From positions 52,000,707-52,064,706 of the forward strand of contig CM069874.1 in the NCBI GenBank assembly GCA_036172665.1: a stretch of DNA of 64,000 nt. The letters run 5' to 3'. The notes beneath the pieces were generated by a model. It was given only the letters and a program-made list of their open reading frames with translations, searched no databases and was not told the origin of the DNA. Origin of the DNA: Prosopocoilus inquinatus (taxonomy: Eukaryota; Arthropoda; Insecta; Coleoptera; Lucanidae). This document shows, piece by piece, positions 45,912 to 56,350 of this stretch. Numbering within the stretch: position 1 is the stretch's first letter; each line of letters opens with the position of its first letter. A program made the translations under genes and the position numbers.

Positions 45912-45954
45912 TACGGATATAAAAATTATTGTGGGCGGACGTTAATTTCAATTA

Positions 45955-47450
45955 TTAAATTAAAATAAAAAACAAAAATAGATCAGGAGGCAAGAATTCA
46001 AAAAGTAATCACGACATAACAATAAAAATTTGATAAATTTGATCAAAAGAAACAATAAAAATAAATTAGAAGATAAGATCAAAAAAAACAAATAAATCAA
46101 AAACAGAACACCAAAAAGAAAAATTAAATCAGAATAAATTAAATTACGTATAACAAAAGGCAATAAAATAAATAAAAAAAAAAACAATAAGAAAGTATAT
46201 TAAAAAGCAAGAACAAAAACGAACAAAATAAATCAGAAGACAGAAAACTAAAAAGAAAAATTAAATCAGAATAATAAATTTAAAATAAATTAGAAAAGAA
46301 AAATAAAAAATTTTAAATCAAAAGAATAAATTTAAAAAAATTGAATGGAAATTGCAACTAATTTATCATATTGTCTTTTACAAGAAATTGTAAATACATA
46401 CAGTCGCGGGCAATAAATGTTGGTCGTCATTCATTGTCAAAGGTTGGCACCGACCATTTTTTTTTTAAATTAAGGAGATTTGAGTCTTCATTTTGAATGC
46501 TCTCTTAAATATTTGTTTTGCCCCTTTCGAGGTAAAACATAAATAAAAATTTCTAATTTCTGGAATTAAAACTGACGTTTTATTTGACAGTGACGACCAA
46601 AATTTAATGCTCGTGACTGTACATTTTTTTTTTACTTTGAAATTACAATGTAAATATTTCTATATTTTTAGAGAAAAACGTGTCAATGTATTGCAAGATA
46701 TGTAAACATGCTTCTATAAAAAGAAGTGTTATTTCTGTCAGTTATGAAATGTAATGAAGAGTCTCAAATAGTTAAAAAAATATACCATGAAAGCATTTGA
46801 TAATCGATTAGCATGACGTTCAAGTTCATCAATCATAACATAGCTCAAAAGGGGGTCGCGAAACCAAATAGTTTGAGAAACGCTGCAGTGATCAATGAAG
46901 AAATGTTAAAAGCGAAACAAAAGACTATCACTTCTTTCCAAAACTACGAAACAAACGAACCGGCGTTTTAAATTTAAAATAGAATTTCAAAATAAAATCT
47001 CGATAAAAGATGGAATTCTTGAATTCAAAATAATAATAATAATAATAATAATAATTCAAACTAGTAACTAAAGAAAACGGCAAAAAAGTTAAAAATGAAA
47101 AAGACAAACGTTTCGTCAAAAATAAAAATTGGAGTTTAAAAACAATAAATTAAGAAAAAAAATCAAAAAAATTGTAGCATTCAAGAATTTTTTATGAAAA
47201 AGAGAAAAGAAAAGATAAAAAGTAGAAGCTGAAGAAAAGCCCAACATCTTGCCAAAAATAAATAAAATAATAAATGAAATGATAAGATGAACAAAAAAAA
47301 ACAAAAATAAATTAGAAAACAAGAACCAGAAACAAACAAAATAAATCAAAAGACAAAAAAAATAAATCAGAACAAGAAATAAATCAAAATAAACAATACA
47401 ATACAAAACATAAATTACAAAACATTAATAAATAGTAAATACTAAAAATA
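45955..47450. repeat. Strand-biased A-rich, degenerate repeat tracts
   Basis: 45955-46370 and about 46960-47450 are almost free of T and C in long runs on the plus strand. They are built from degenerate words such as AAATCAAAAGA, AAACAAATAAATC, AGAAGACA and AAGAACAAAAAC, with a short (AAT)n at about 47028-47055. They are separated by a MITE (46401-46619) and AT-rich DNA. All long minus-strand frames here (rich in F, L, I, Y) are products of this composition. Confidence 0.7.
46401..46619. mobile_element. 219-bp MITE, CAGTCGCGGGCAATAAAT ends
   Basis: The left end CAGTCGCGGGCAATAAATGT and inverted right end CAGTCACGAGCATTAAATTT, then TTGGTCGTCA on both sides, make about a 35-bp inverted repeat flanked by TA (46399-46400, 46620-46621). 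It is non-coding and Tc1/mariner-type by its ends. Confidence 0.85.
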
Positions 47451-48313
47451 AGTAAGTGTAGTATTATATCATTTGTATCGTCTCTAGAAGAGCTAACCGA
47501 AACTACAACAAAATATATAGTGTTCCATTTAAAAACTAATAAGTTAGGTTTGTAACTTATTAAATGAACAACCTGAATATTTGAAAATAATTTTAAATTA
47601 TGCTGAATGAAAACCTACACAACTTTTGTTAAAACAACTTCTTGATATCATGAATTCAAAGGGACATTTTTGGACTTTCCCAGAGGTTTGGGACACGCTG
47701 TATACTTATAAAAGAAACTCATGGTACATTGCGTTTAACTGTGACACCTTCCAAGATTTGATATAAAATCTATACAAAGCGAAATTATGAAAACTAACTT
47801 TACTATAGCGGATACAATTTCAACTTATAAGGAATCAATCCGTTGGTGCTTGACTATGTACTAAAAGCTACAATAAAATATACTATTATTACAGAACAAC
47901 TATTATTAATAAGCGGTAAACGTTAATTTTTTTATCTTCCAAAAGTCATTGGACCAATGAAACACTTGTAACTGTACAAAATATTGTACGGTCTCATACG
48001 GGCCTAAAGCACTTTTTTTGCATAACACTACTTACATTCAAAATGACTTACTTATTCAAAGGATTATCCGTGAGATTAGTGACTAGAACAAATTTTGCTT
48101 TTGCGTAAAACATTCAACGAAAGAGAAACCTCAAGACACTATAAAATAAAATTTTAGTGATATAGTGAGGCTTATTTTACTGTATCTTTTTTAATTTTGT
48201 TGACAGCTAAATATGACAAAGCAAGAAAATGAATCATACGTACCGAAAAGATAAGAATTGATGGTTGTTATTGTTTTATTTAAAAAATCATACACCTGCA
48301 GATTAAAACTATA
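47451..48313. other. Anonymous AT-rich interval
   Basis: There is no gene. A TGTTCCATTTAAAAACTAAT module at about 47520 and GGGACACGCTGTATAC at about 47690 look like pieces of CAGGG-type elements without a partner. Confidence 0.4.
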
Positions 48314-49635
48314 CACCGTGTCTCTAAACCTATGTCTTTAATTGAAACTACAAATAGTGCTCAAGAAAATAAGCAAAATTTGTTATACAACTATTGATCA
48401 GATAACAATAATAAGGCAGATCAAAAATATTTTACTTTCTCATAGAAATTGTTTGAGGGTCGCTGAATGCAGCTTAAATGTTCCGGCGGAGCTTGGTTTT
48501 CAACTATTCTCCGACGTTCGAGGCCATAAAAACGCAGACCATGACCTAATGCATAGATATTGTATTTAAGGCAGGTCAAGTGTCGTGTTATTTGTTAATT
48601 TTATAAGCAGATAAATTTTGTAACTAGGTAAGTTCTTAAGAGTTTAAAACATTCTATGCGTGTTGCATTAATAGACGATTAGTTCTGTGCTAATTCGTAC
48701 ATTAACAGTTAAATTTAAAAAAATCAATCCAAAGGCGATCGGAAAAGAGGAAATTCTTACATCATATTAATTTGTAAATTGCTAATTTACAATGTTCATT
48801 ACAAAAGGTATTGTATTTGTATGTACACCAGAAATAAATTTGTTTCTTTATTAAAACTACGACGAAAAGACGAAATAAACGTCTGCACTAGACGAGAGTT
48901 TTTTTATGTCTTTATTGGTTTAAGCAGACGCAGAAATTCAGGTTAAATATTATCCTTATAGAAACATGTGTTTTGTGTTGGAGTGTAAACAATTTATAAA
49001 ACAGTTCGTTTGAGAGCTAGCAAAGTTATTCAGTCGCTTATTTTGAACCCATAGATCTAATTTATTTTAATTTTTTTATCGTACTCATACTCCAATTCTT
49101 GCTTTCCGTTTTGACAATAAGAATAGTTTCTGCTCTTGCAATACTTATTCTGCAGCTATTAGTGCGATAAATAAAAAATAATTTTAGACATTTTCAACGC
49201 AGTTACAAAACTAGAGCACGAAGACGTTTAATTAAATTAGCAAAAATTTATCGAAGATTAGGTACTGGTTTTTAACATATCTGTTATTGTCTATTACAAA
49301 GAGGTGCGTAAACAAACGTTCTTACTTATCGTATGTTGAAAATACAAATAAACATGCCGATGTCCGCAAGTCGGATTCATGTATACAATAAGACTTCGAT
49401 CGAGTTCTTCTAAACGTAAATAAAAAGTTTTATTGCGGTTTATTACTTTTATCGGAATAAATTGCTGAAACAAGTCGTAAACCAAGCATAGGTTTCAAAA
49501 CAAAGGGACTGCGCTCGCTTGTGATAGGTCAGTTTTTCATTTTTGGGTAAAAAAGTTCAGATTTGGATAATTAATTCTCTTATGTAACAAGGAACTTACA
49601 GTTTTATTTAAAGACAAAGGTTTTGAGACACACTG
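48314..49635. mobile_element. TIR-bounded insertion, 1.3 kb
   Basis: The left end CACCGTGTCTCTAAACCTAT then GTCTTTAATTGAAAC, and inverted right end CAGTGTGTCTCAAAACCTTT then GTCTTTAAATAAAAC, are flanked by TA (48312-48313, 49636-49637). The interior has no recognised gene and is not palindromic beyond about 45 bp. The short plus frame 48342-48569 has no known domain. Confidence 0.75.
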
Positions 49636-49637
49636 TA

Positions 49638-50430
49638 TACCAGAAGTGTGTTTTTCAGTTATAGATTCTAAAATAATCAAAATCGAAGTTATTCCCTGTA
49701 TAAAATAGTTCGAATTAGAATGTTTTTCTTAATGAACATAAAAAAGTAACGTTTTTATTTTACTTTTTACATACTCCGTCCGTAAAGGTAAGCCCACACA
49801 AAAAGACCTGTTGATTTATTGCGCCCCATAAGGAAACGCGACCATAAAACTCTACTTCATAAAAGAATTCCTAGATCATAAAAGTATAACTGCACGTACA
49901 TTAACTTTTTTTTCAGTCTACTCATTGAGCCCATGCAAGGCGAAGCCCAAAACTGTCAAAATGTATGCATTCACCAAGTTTATTTACAAGACGTCATAAA
50001 ACAATTACCCAGAAAAAAACTGATTTACAACGAAATTTCAGTATCAGTCAATGCAAACACGCCATAAAATTTGAGGTAATTTTACTACTATTATATTGGG
50101 GGTTCCTGCCTGCCATAAATTATTGTAGTGGGCAACGTTTCTGGCAATCTTTCCAAGGATCGCCTGAAATATTAGAAATCCAGTATAAATTGTACTACAT
50201 ACAAACTGCAGAATATAATATCTTGTTTAATGAATGAACTACGATGTTAATTAAACTTTATAAACTTTATAGTTTTTTTTTCTTATTGACGTAAGACCCC
50301 ATTCTGTAAAAATCGTGCTTTCTATTTTTCTCCTTTCATGGGAAAAGATGACCCTAAACGAAGCATCCAATATATTTTATTTAAATTTGTTTTTAATTTG
50401 ACCAACCCTGAATTTTATTTTATTTTTTGA
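49638..50430. other. Anonymous AT-rich interval
   Basis: Nothing supported. Short TE-like words (ATTCCCTGTATAAAATAG at about 49692) are seen. Confidence 0.4.
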
Positions 50431-50662
50431 GTAGTTCTTGCTCGTGAGAGGTAAAAGAGTAATTTATTGACTTACTTGACGTTTCGCAAATATAATTATT
50501 TGCTTTATCAAAAGTGAATAACGGAAAATATAAACAATTTGGCACTAATTTTTTTTTTATAAAATTATGAAGAGATTATTAGTGGTAAACAAGTTTTAGG
50601 CAGTTTAGGATTAGGTATTAAATCTTTAGATTCAACTTCGAAAATTCAAATTAGAAACAAAT

Positions 50663-53073
50663 TTGTGTAATGATTTTTTAAAATATATTAAAAGTATTGA
50701 TCAGACTTTTTACAAATCAAAATATAAGATTTTAATTCGTGATCTTTTACAATGTAAAGCATTTCTTAAAGCAAATTCTAATATTATAGTTACAACATCA
50801 GATAAAAGTAACGTTACTGTTTTATTAAATAAAGAAAATTATTTTCCTAAAGTTAATACCATGTTGTCTGATAGTACCACATATTTAGAAATCAATCGCG
50901 ATCCTACGCAAAATTATCAAAGAAAAACTCTAGCTATGTTCAATAAATTACAAAAATCTTTAGAAATTAGTGATAATGTTGCAAAGCCTCTAAAAGTACA
51001 GAATCCTATTTTTCCAAAATTAGCTCTCCTCTTTATTTTTTGTCAAAATTTATTTCTAAAATTATTAACAATGTTACATGTAAATCTGAACTTTTTGTAA
51101 AAAATTCTTTTGAATTGGTTAAAAAAATTAAAAGCATTGTTGTACCAAATGATAATATTCTTCTTTCTCTTGATGTCGTTTCTTTGTTCACTAATATTCC
51201 AAAAGATCTTGCTTTACAAAGTATTAAAGATAGGTGGTTAGAAATTAAAGAATATACTGACATTTCATATAATAATTTTATAGAAATAATAACTTTATGT
51301 TTTGATACTTCTTATTTTGCATTTAAAGATAAATTTTATAAACAAACTTTTGGCACAGCAATGGGATCACCTCTTTCTCCTGCTTTAGCTGAAATTGTTA
51401 TGCAAAAATTAGAAAAAAGTATCATTAATTCGTTACCTTTTGATTTAACTTTATATTATAGATATGTTGACGATATTTTATTAATTTTACCTCATGATAA
51501 AGTTGATTATATTTTAAATAAATTTAATTCTTTTCATAATAGGTTACAATAAACTGTAGAAAAAGAAAATAATAATGCCATAAGTTTTTTAGATGTAAAT
51601 ATTATCAGACAAAATAGTAATTTCATCACAAATTGGTATCATAAACCTACATGGTCAGGTAGATATATTAACATTAATTTCTATCAACCAAAAAATCACA
51701 AAATTTCAACTATTATTAGTTTAACTGACCGTGCAGTATTACTTTCAGACAAATTATTTATAACTGAAAATTTAAATTTAATTTAAAAAATTCATATTCA
51801 AAATTCTTACCCTGAGAAGCTTATTGACTCGGTAATAAATAATCGTTTAAAGCATTTAAAAAATGTTAATATATCTAACAACTCACAAAAAAAATCAAGA
51901 AATAAATATATATCATTACCTTATATAGAACCTTTACATGATTCTTATAAACATTTTTTCAAAAAATTTAATTTACATTTAGCCTGTAAATCTTCTGATA
52001 ATTTTAACATTATTTTTACTAATTTAAAAACAAAAACAGTTAAATTTCAAACTCCAAATGTAGTTTATCACATAAATTGTCAAAGTTTTAACTCAGCTTA
52101 TACCGGGTGTCCCGCGTCATGTGCTCACCCTTCAAGAGTCTTTATTTATTAATCGATTAACCTAAATTTTGGAGACAGTATATTAAACAAAAAATGGAAT
52201 TTTTCGACGTACTGCCAGTCGTCATAGAACTTCCGGTTTCCCCAGAAGTGATAACAACTTTCTTATTTTAAATGGAACATCCTATATATTTTTACATATT
52301 TGGAATTTACAGATCATTGTGAATCCAAATATGTATCATTTGGGAATTTTGGTTTCCATGACAACGAAAAGAAAACTCTATTGTTTTTCAATCTAGAAAG
52401 CCTTGAATCGTGTGTTTTCGTTCTAATGCATTCAAGCAAGTCGAAAAAATCACTACTTTGATTGTATTTTGATTTTTAACAATTTTATAGCATTTGAAAT
52501 TTTCATTAGGTCGAGAGTCTTTTTTTAATAGAATCTCATGTGTTTCTTCGCTTAGTTCAATAGGATATTTTTTGCTGAGCACGTTGATACCAAATACTTT
52601 ATGTTTTCTTCAAAATCCCTGTAAAACAGAGCTCTACTCCGCTCAAAGCGGAGTTAACTTATTTCTGACTGTTTCTTGATTCTTTTCACACTAGTTACCT
52701 ATGAAAAAAAAAACGTTTACCTTTGTGTTGTTTCTAATGTCAAGCATTGGCGACATTGGTGAGCACATGGCGCGGGACACCCGATATAGGTAAAACTAAC
52801 CAAAATTTTAAAAAAAGGTTAGATCACCATAAATATTATATCCAAAAAAAGAATGAGAGTCATTCAATGTTAGTAGAACATTCATTTTTAATTAAACATA
52901 TTTTTAATTTTGAAATTGTTAAAATTCTTTATCAGGAGTTTAACACGTTTAAATGTAGATTTATTGAAATGTGTAAAATAAAAATATGTAATAATTTAAT
53001 TAATAAAAGGACAGATTTTGCAAATTTGAACGATATATTTTGTAGTTTTCTAAGTTCATTAAATGAGACATAA
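50663..53073 (+). pseudogene. Penelope-like RT + GIY-YIG protein, disrupted
   Basis: The polyprotein primes from a nicked target, copies RNA and cuts DNA with a GIY-YIG domain. Order seen: N-terminal RT (VTTSDKSNVTVLLNKENYFP, 50663 on; 5' part absent). A frameshift with apparent loss of the family's PKIHK stretch lies near 51010-51040. RT core: 51040-51549 (ISLDVV-type SLDVVSLFTNIPKD, FGTAMGSPLSPALAEIV, catalytic YVDDILLI). Stop TAA at 51550-51552, then linker (NNAISFLDVNIIR, NWYHKPTWSGRYI), second stop TAA at 51784-51786, then the GIY-YIG domain, VVYHINCQ to NSAY at about 52058-52102. A 682-bp foldback separates this from IGKTNQNFKKRLDHHKYY at 52785-53073. Removing the insert plus one TA restores the frame exactly as SAY|IGKT. 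The YVDD is intact, but stops and the deletion show a dead copy. Confidence 0.88.
52103..52784. mobile_element. 682-bp foldback in the GIY-YIG domain, TA duplication
   Basis: The ends CCGGGTGTCCCGCGTCATGT and, inverted, CGGGTGTCCCGCGCCATGTG then CTCACC, are flanked by TA. It is the same family as 29888-30624. The interior frame 52388-52582 shares short peptide-like runs with that copy, but they follow the shared DNA and no function is implied. Confidence 0.85.
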
Positions 53074-53519
53074 TAATCGGAAACTTCCCTATTTATTTAT
53101 TAGAAAAACTATATTATTATGTTATATTATTGGTTTATAATTGTTAGAATTGTTGTAATTTTTGTTTCAACAATTTATTTGCATACTCTAGTTAGATTTT
53201 ACCAGGATTTCCCTAACTCTTGCAGTAAATACAGTAGTATATGTTAAGACGGGCCTGGCCGCATCAGTAATCATATTCTTGGTTACAAGTTATATCTTTG
53301 CTGATAATTTTTTTTTACCACTAACAATCTCTTCACAATTTTATAAAAACAATTTAGTGGCTAAATTGTTTATATTTTCCGTTATTCACTTTTGATAAAG
53401 CAAATAATTATATTTGCGAAACGTCAAGTAAGTCAATAAATTACTTTTTTAGCTTGTTTTAAAAAGTTTTTTTTTTTATTTGTTTCATATTCTCTGTAAT
53501 TATCACGAGCAAGAACTAC

Positions 53520-54226
53520 CCAAAAAAAAAGCAACTTGAAGTTGTCTCTAAGCAATCAGCTGTTGAAGATTCAACTCGCATATTTTCCGCTAAAAAATAG
53601 TATTATCTAAACAACCCCGTGTATTCTACCCACTAAATATTTATTAATTTAAATGTATAGAGTAAAGTTTGGGAACGCTTAACATTGACATATGAAAATA
53701 TCCGTCTACTCGACTCGAACGCGTGCGTTGGAATCATGTTGTGATCATGTCTTATGCTGAACTATGTTAAATTAGTGTCTTGTCCATTAGAATATGAAAT
53801 AACTTAGAAAGAGTAATTAGTAATAATAAATCATATCATTGCTACCTTAAATGTTCGGCACAATTTATGTATAAGATGTGTACTTAATTTTATTGCACAC
53901 AAGTATACTTTAAACTCATCTCTCATACTTGAATTACTGTATGAACTCTTTTATATAAAATCAAGTTTCCTCTGGTATTAATTCTCAATCTTAAATGTTT
54001 TAAGGGTGTAGGAGGTGCACCTAAGTTGTGCGCGAACTGCGCCACTGGATTTTATATAAATTAACACAAAAATTATTTCTTAACACGTTTCGTATAACAT
54101 AACAACCGGCCTGTCTTCATAGATTGAACTTAATCTAATCAAAAAATTGAACAGTCTAATCTGAGTTGATTTGTAAAATAAAATTGGATTAAATCTCCTA
54201 ATCACGAAAAGTTTTTTAATACTATA
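53520..54226. other. Anonymous AT-rich interval
   Basis: No feature is recognised. Confidence 0.4.
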
Positions 54227-55981
54227 CCGGGTGTCTCAGGATGGGCGGCGACCTGCGGTATATAGCTAACCGTAATACGTACAGCTTTGGGAGAAAAAAA
54301 TTATAATTAAAGTGGCCAAGAGAAATTCAAAGAAAATATTTTTAAGTATCTGAGTTGACCGCAAGGGGGCGCAATCAATAGGGCCATCAGTAAAAAATAA
54401 TTTTACTGGCAAAAGTTAGAAAGCTGAATAAATTCTGCACAACTTTGGCTTTAGACTTATTACCATATCACCATTAATAAGGGTGCAGAAAGCAGTTGAA
54501 TTATTCACTTTAAAAAATATCAAAACCTCGGCTAATTTGTTATGAAGTGGCTAGAGGGCGCTACTTACGAAAGTAAATGTTTTTAACAGTTTTCCAAAAA
54601 AAAAAAAAAATGGAAAGGTGTGTTTCTTTTACAACAGTTGGAAAGCCTATAAGATGGTGAACATTGTGGTGAAAACCGAAAAATGAGTATCTTTTTTCGT
54701 TCTCGAGTTATTATCAAATACGTCTACTAATTGATGATATTAGCGGAAAGAGAAAGTTCAGACAAATACTATCGAGTAACACTTTTAATAGTAAGGTTAA
54801 ATAATTCCTACAAAAGTTTTTATTAATGTTAGGACATTATTTAGATGTATTTAAATGTTTTTGGGAATAGAGAATATTTAAACACAAGAATATATCAACA
54901 AATATGAAACAAGAATAATTCAAACACTAAATAAAAGCAATGAATAATAATCATGAACCGTGATCAACAAAGTTTCACTGTGCCACTATACAAATTTTTT
55001 TTTAATGTCCGCTCAGAGTTGTGTAGAAATTATTATTGATATCCTTACCTTAAACAGCTATTTCGAAATGAAAGACAATATTTTGAAAATATTTTAGGTG
55101 CAGACCTTCAATCATTGTTAATTACAATGTGTTTGATAAATGTTCAAAGTGCTTTCCGTCATTTAACATTTTATTGTTTGTTACTTTCATTTAGTGACTG
55201 TGTTTTTCTCATTTATGTGTTTTTTTGCTCTATTGTTCTTTTATTTAAATATTAGGCTCTCAAAAATAACTTAATGCATTTAAACAGATTAATGTCTGTC
55301 TATTTACCTCAAAATAAAAAGTGTCACTCGATAGCATTTGTTTGAGCTTTTAGATTCGTTTTTATCTTCAGTTAATAGATTCATTTAGTAATAACTCGAG
55401 AACGAAAAGAGTTATGAATTTCGGGTTTTCACCAAAATGTTTTCCTGATTGGATGCTTTGTAATCACCGTAAAAGAAATACCCCTTTCCATTTAAATTTT
55501 TTTGGGAAACAGAAAAACTATTACTTTTGCAAATAGCGCCCTCTAACTACTTTATAACAAAGTAGCCGGAGTCTTTCAATAGAAACTTTAAATCAGCATA
55601 AAATTCCCTTTTAAACGAACCGAAGTTCGTTAATTTTCGATAGAGAGTACCGAAGTTATGATATTTTTCAAATTAAATAATTCAACTGTTTTCTACACCG
55701 TTATTAACGGTGATACGATAATAAGCCTAAAATCAAAGTTGCGCAGGTTTCTGATGGCGCTAACAAAGCTGCACCTTATTCTCAGACTTTTGCTAGTAAA
55801 ATTAAATTTTATTGTTGAGCCTTTTGATGCGCCCTCTTGCGGCCAACTCAGATACTCAGATACTTAAAAATATTTTCTTTGAATTTCTCTTGGCCATTTT
55901 TACTGTATTATTTTCTCCTGAAGCTGTAGGTATTACGGTTAGCTATATACCGCCGGTCGCCGCCCATCGTTAAACACCCGG
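54227..55981. mobile_element. 1.75-kb foldback, CCGGGTGT ends
   Basis: The ends are CCGGGTGTCTCAGGATGGGC and, inverted, CCGGGTGTTTAACGATGGGC, followed by GGCGACC, GTATATAGCTAACCGTAATAC and further paired blocks (AAGTGGCCAAGAGAAATTCA, GCAAGGGGGCGCAATCAA/GCAAGAGGGCGCATCAAA), flanked by TA. The arms are about 500 bases each. No recognised gene. A half copy lies at 28960-29640. Confidence 0.85.
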
Positions 55982-55984
55982 TAT

Positions 55985-56020
55985 ACATATTTCGGCAACT
56001 ATGCTGCCAACTTCAGTAGA
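55985..56020 (-). other. Hammerhead-like motif, minus strand
   Basis: On the minus strand CTGAAGTTGGCAGCATAGTT is followed by GCCGAAATATGT, the same layout as at 45876-45911 (CTGAAGA-like box, GGCAGC stem, GAAATA(C/T)GT). Confidence 0.35.
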
Positions 56021-56032
56021 TGACTTCTTCTT

Positions 56033-56061
56033 AATCACAAGAGAAGTCTTCTCTTGTGATT
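56033..56061. repeat. Perfect 14-bp palindrome with 1-base spacer
   Basis: AATCACAAGAGAAG, then T, then CTTCTCTTGTGATT. Its role is unknown; it may be a remnant of a foldback end. Confidence 0.8.
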
Positions 56062-56081
56062 AATAACAAATAACTATTTAG

Positions 56082-56241
56082 GACCACTTGTACAAAGAAG
56101 GTTTAAACTGACGTTCAACTGAACCAGGTTCAAAGTGAACAAAATAGCATCAAATTTTATTTATGAATGCAATAATTGCCGTATGTCCGTAAGATCCTAC
56201 GATTGAAACTTGAGTTTAAACCTTCTTTGTACAACTGGCCC
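56082..56241. mobile_element. 160-bp Harbinger-type MITE, TTA duplication
   Basis: The left end GGACCACTTGTACAAAGAAG then GTTTAAACT, and inverted right end GGGCCAGTTGTACAAAGAAG then GTTTAAACT, are flanked by TTA at 56079-56081 and 56242-56244. A TTA duplication with GGGCC-type ends fits PIF/Harbinger. It is non-coding and might once have been mobilised by relatives of the transposase at 4514-5437, but the link is only by superfamily. Confidence 0.82.
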
Positions 56242-56350
56242 TTAGCGTCAAATTATTTTGAAAGTGTGTGTTCACAATACAAAAACCAAAAAAATATGTT
56301 TTCGCAAAAATTTATAGCACTTTGTAAATATGCCATCATATTGTAGTGTA

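Larger units (their letters stand above)
50431..53519 (+). mobile_element. Penelope-like retroelement with inverted flanking repeats
   Basis: The plus-strand element is bounded by inverted repeats at 50431-50600 and 53305-53519, sharing GTAGTTCTTGCTCGTGA, TAATTTATTGACTTACTTGA, CGTTTCGCAAATATAATTAT and ATAACGGAAAATATAAAC. Inside it encodes Penelope-type reverse transcriptase and GIY-YIG endonuclease. Inverted terminal copies are a known Penelope configuration. The right repeat has an extra about 50 bases. Each repeat contains a stem GCAAATA/TATTTGC next to GAAACGTC, resembling a decayed hammerhead core. Confidence 0.88.

Noticed and set aside
46928..47406. Minus-strand frames rich in F, I, L and Y
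   Set aside because: They are products of the A-rich low-complexity tract.
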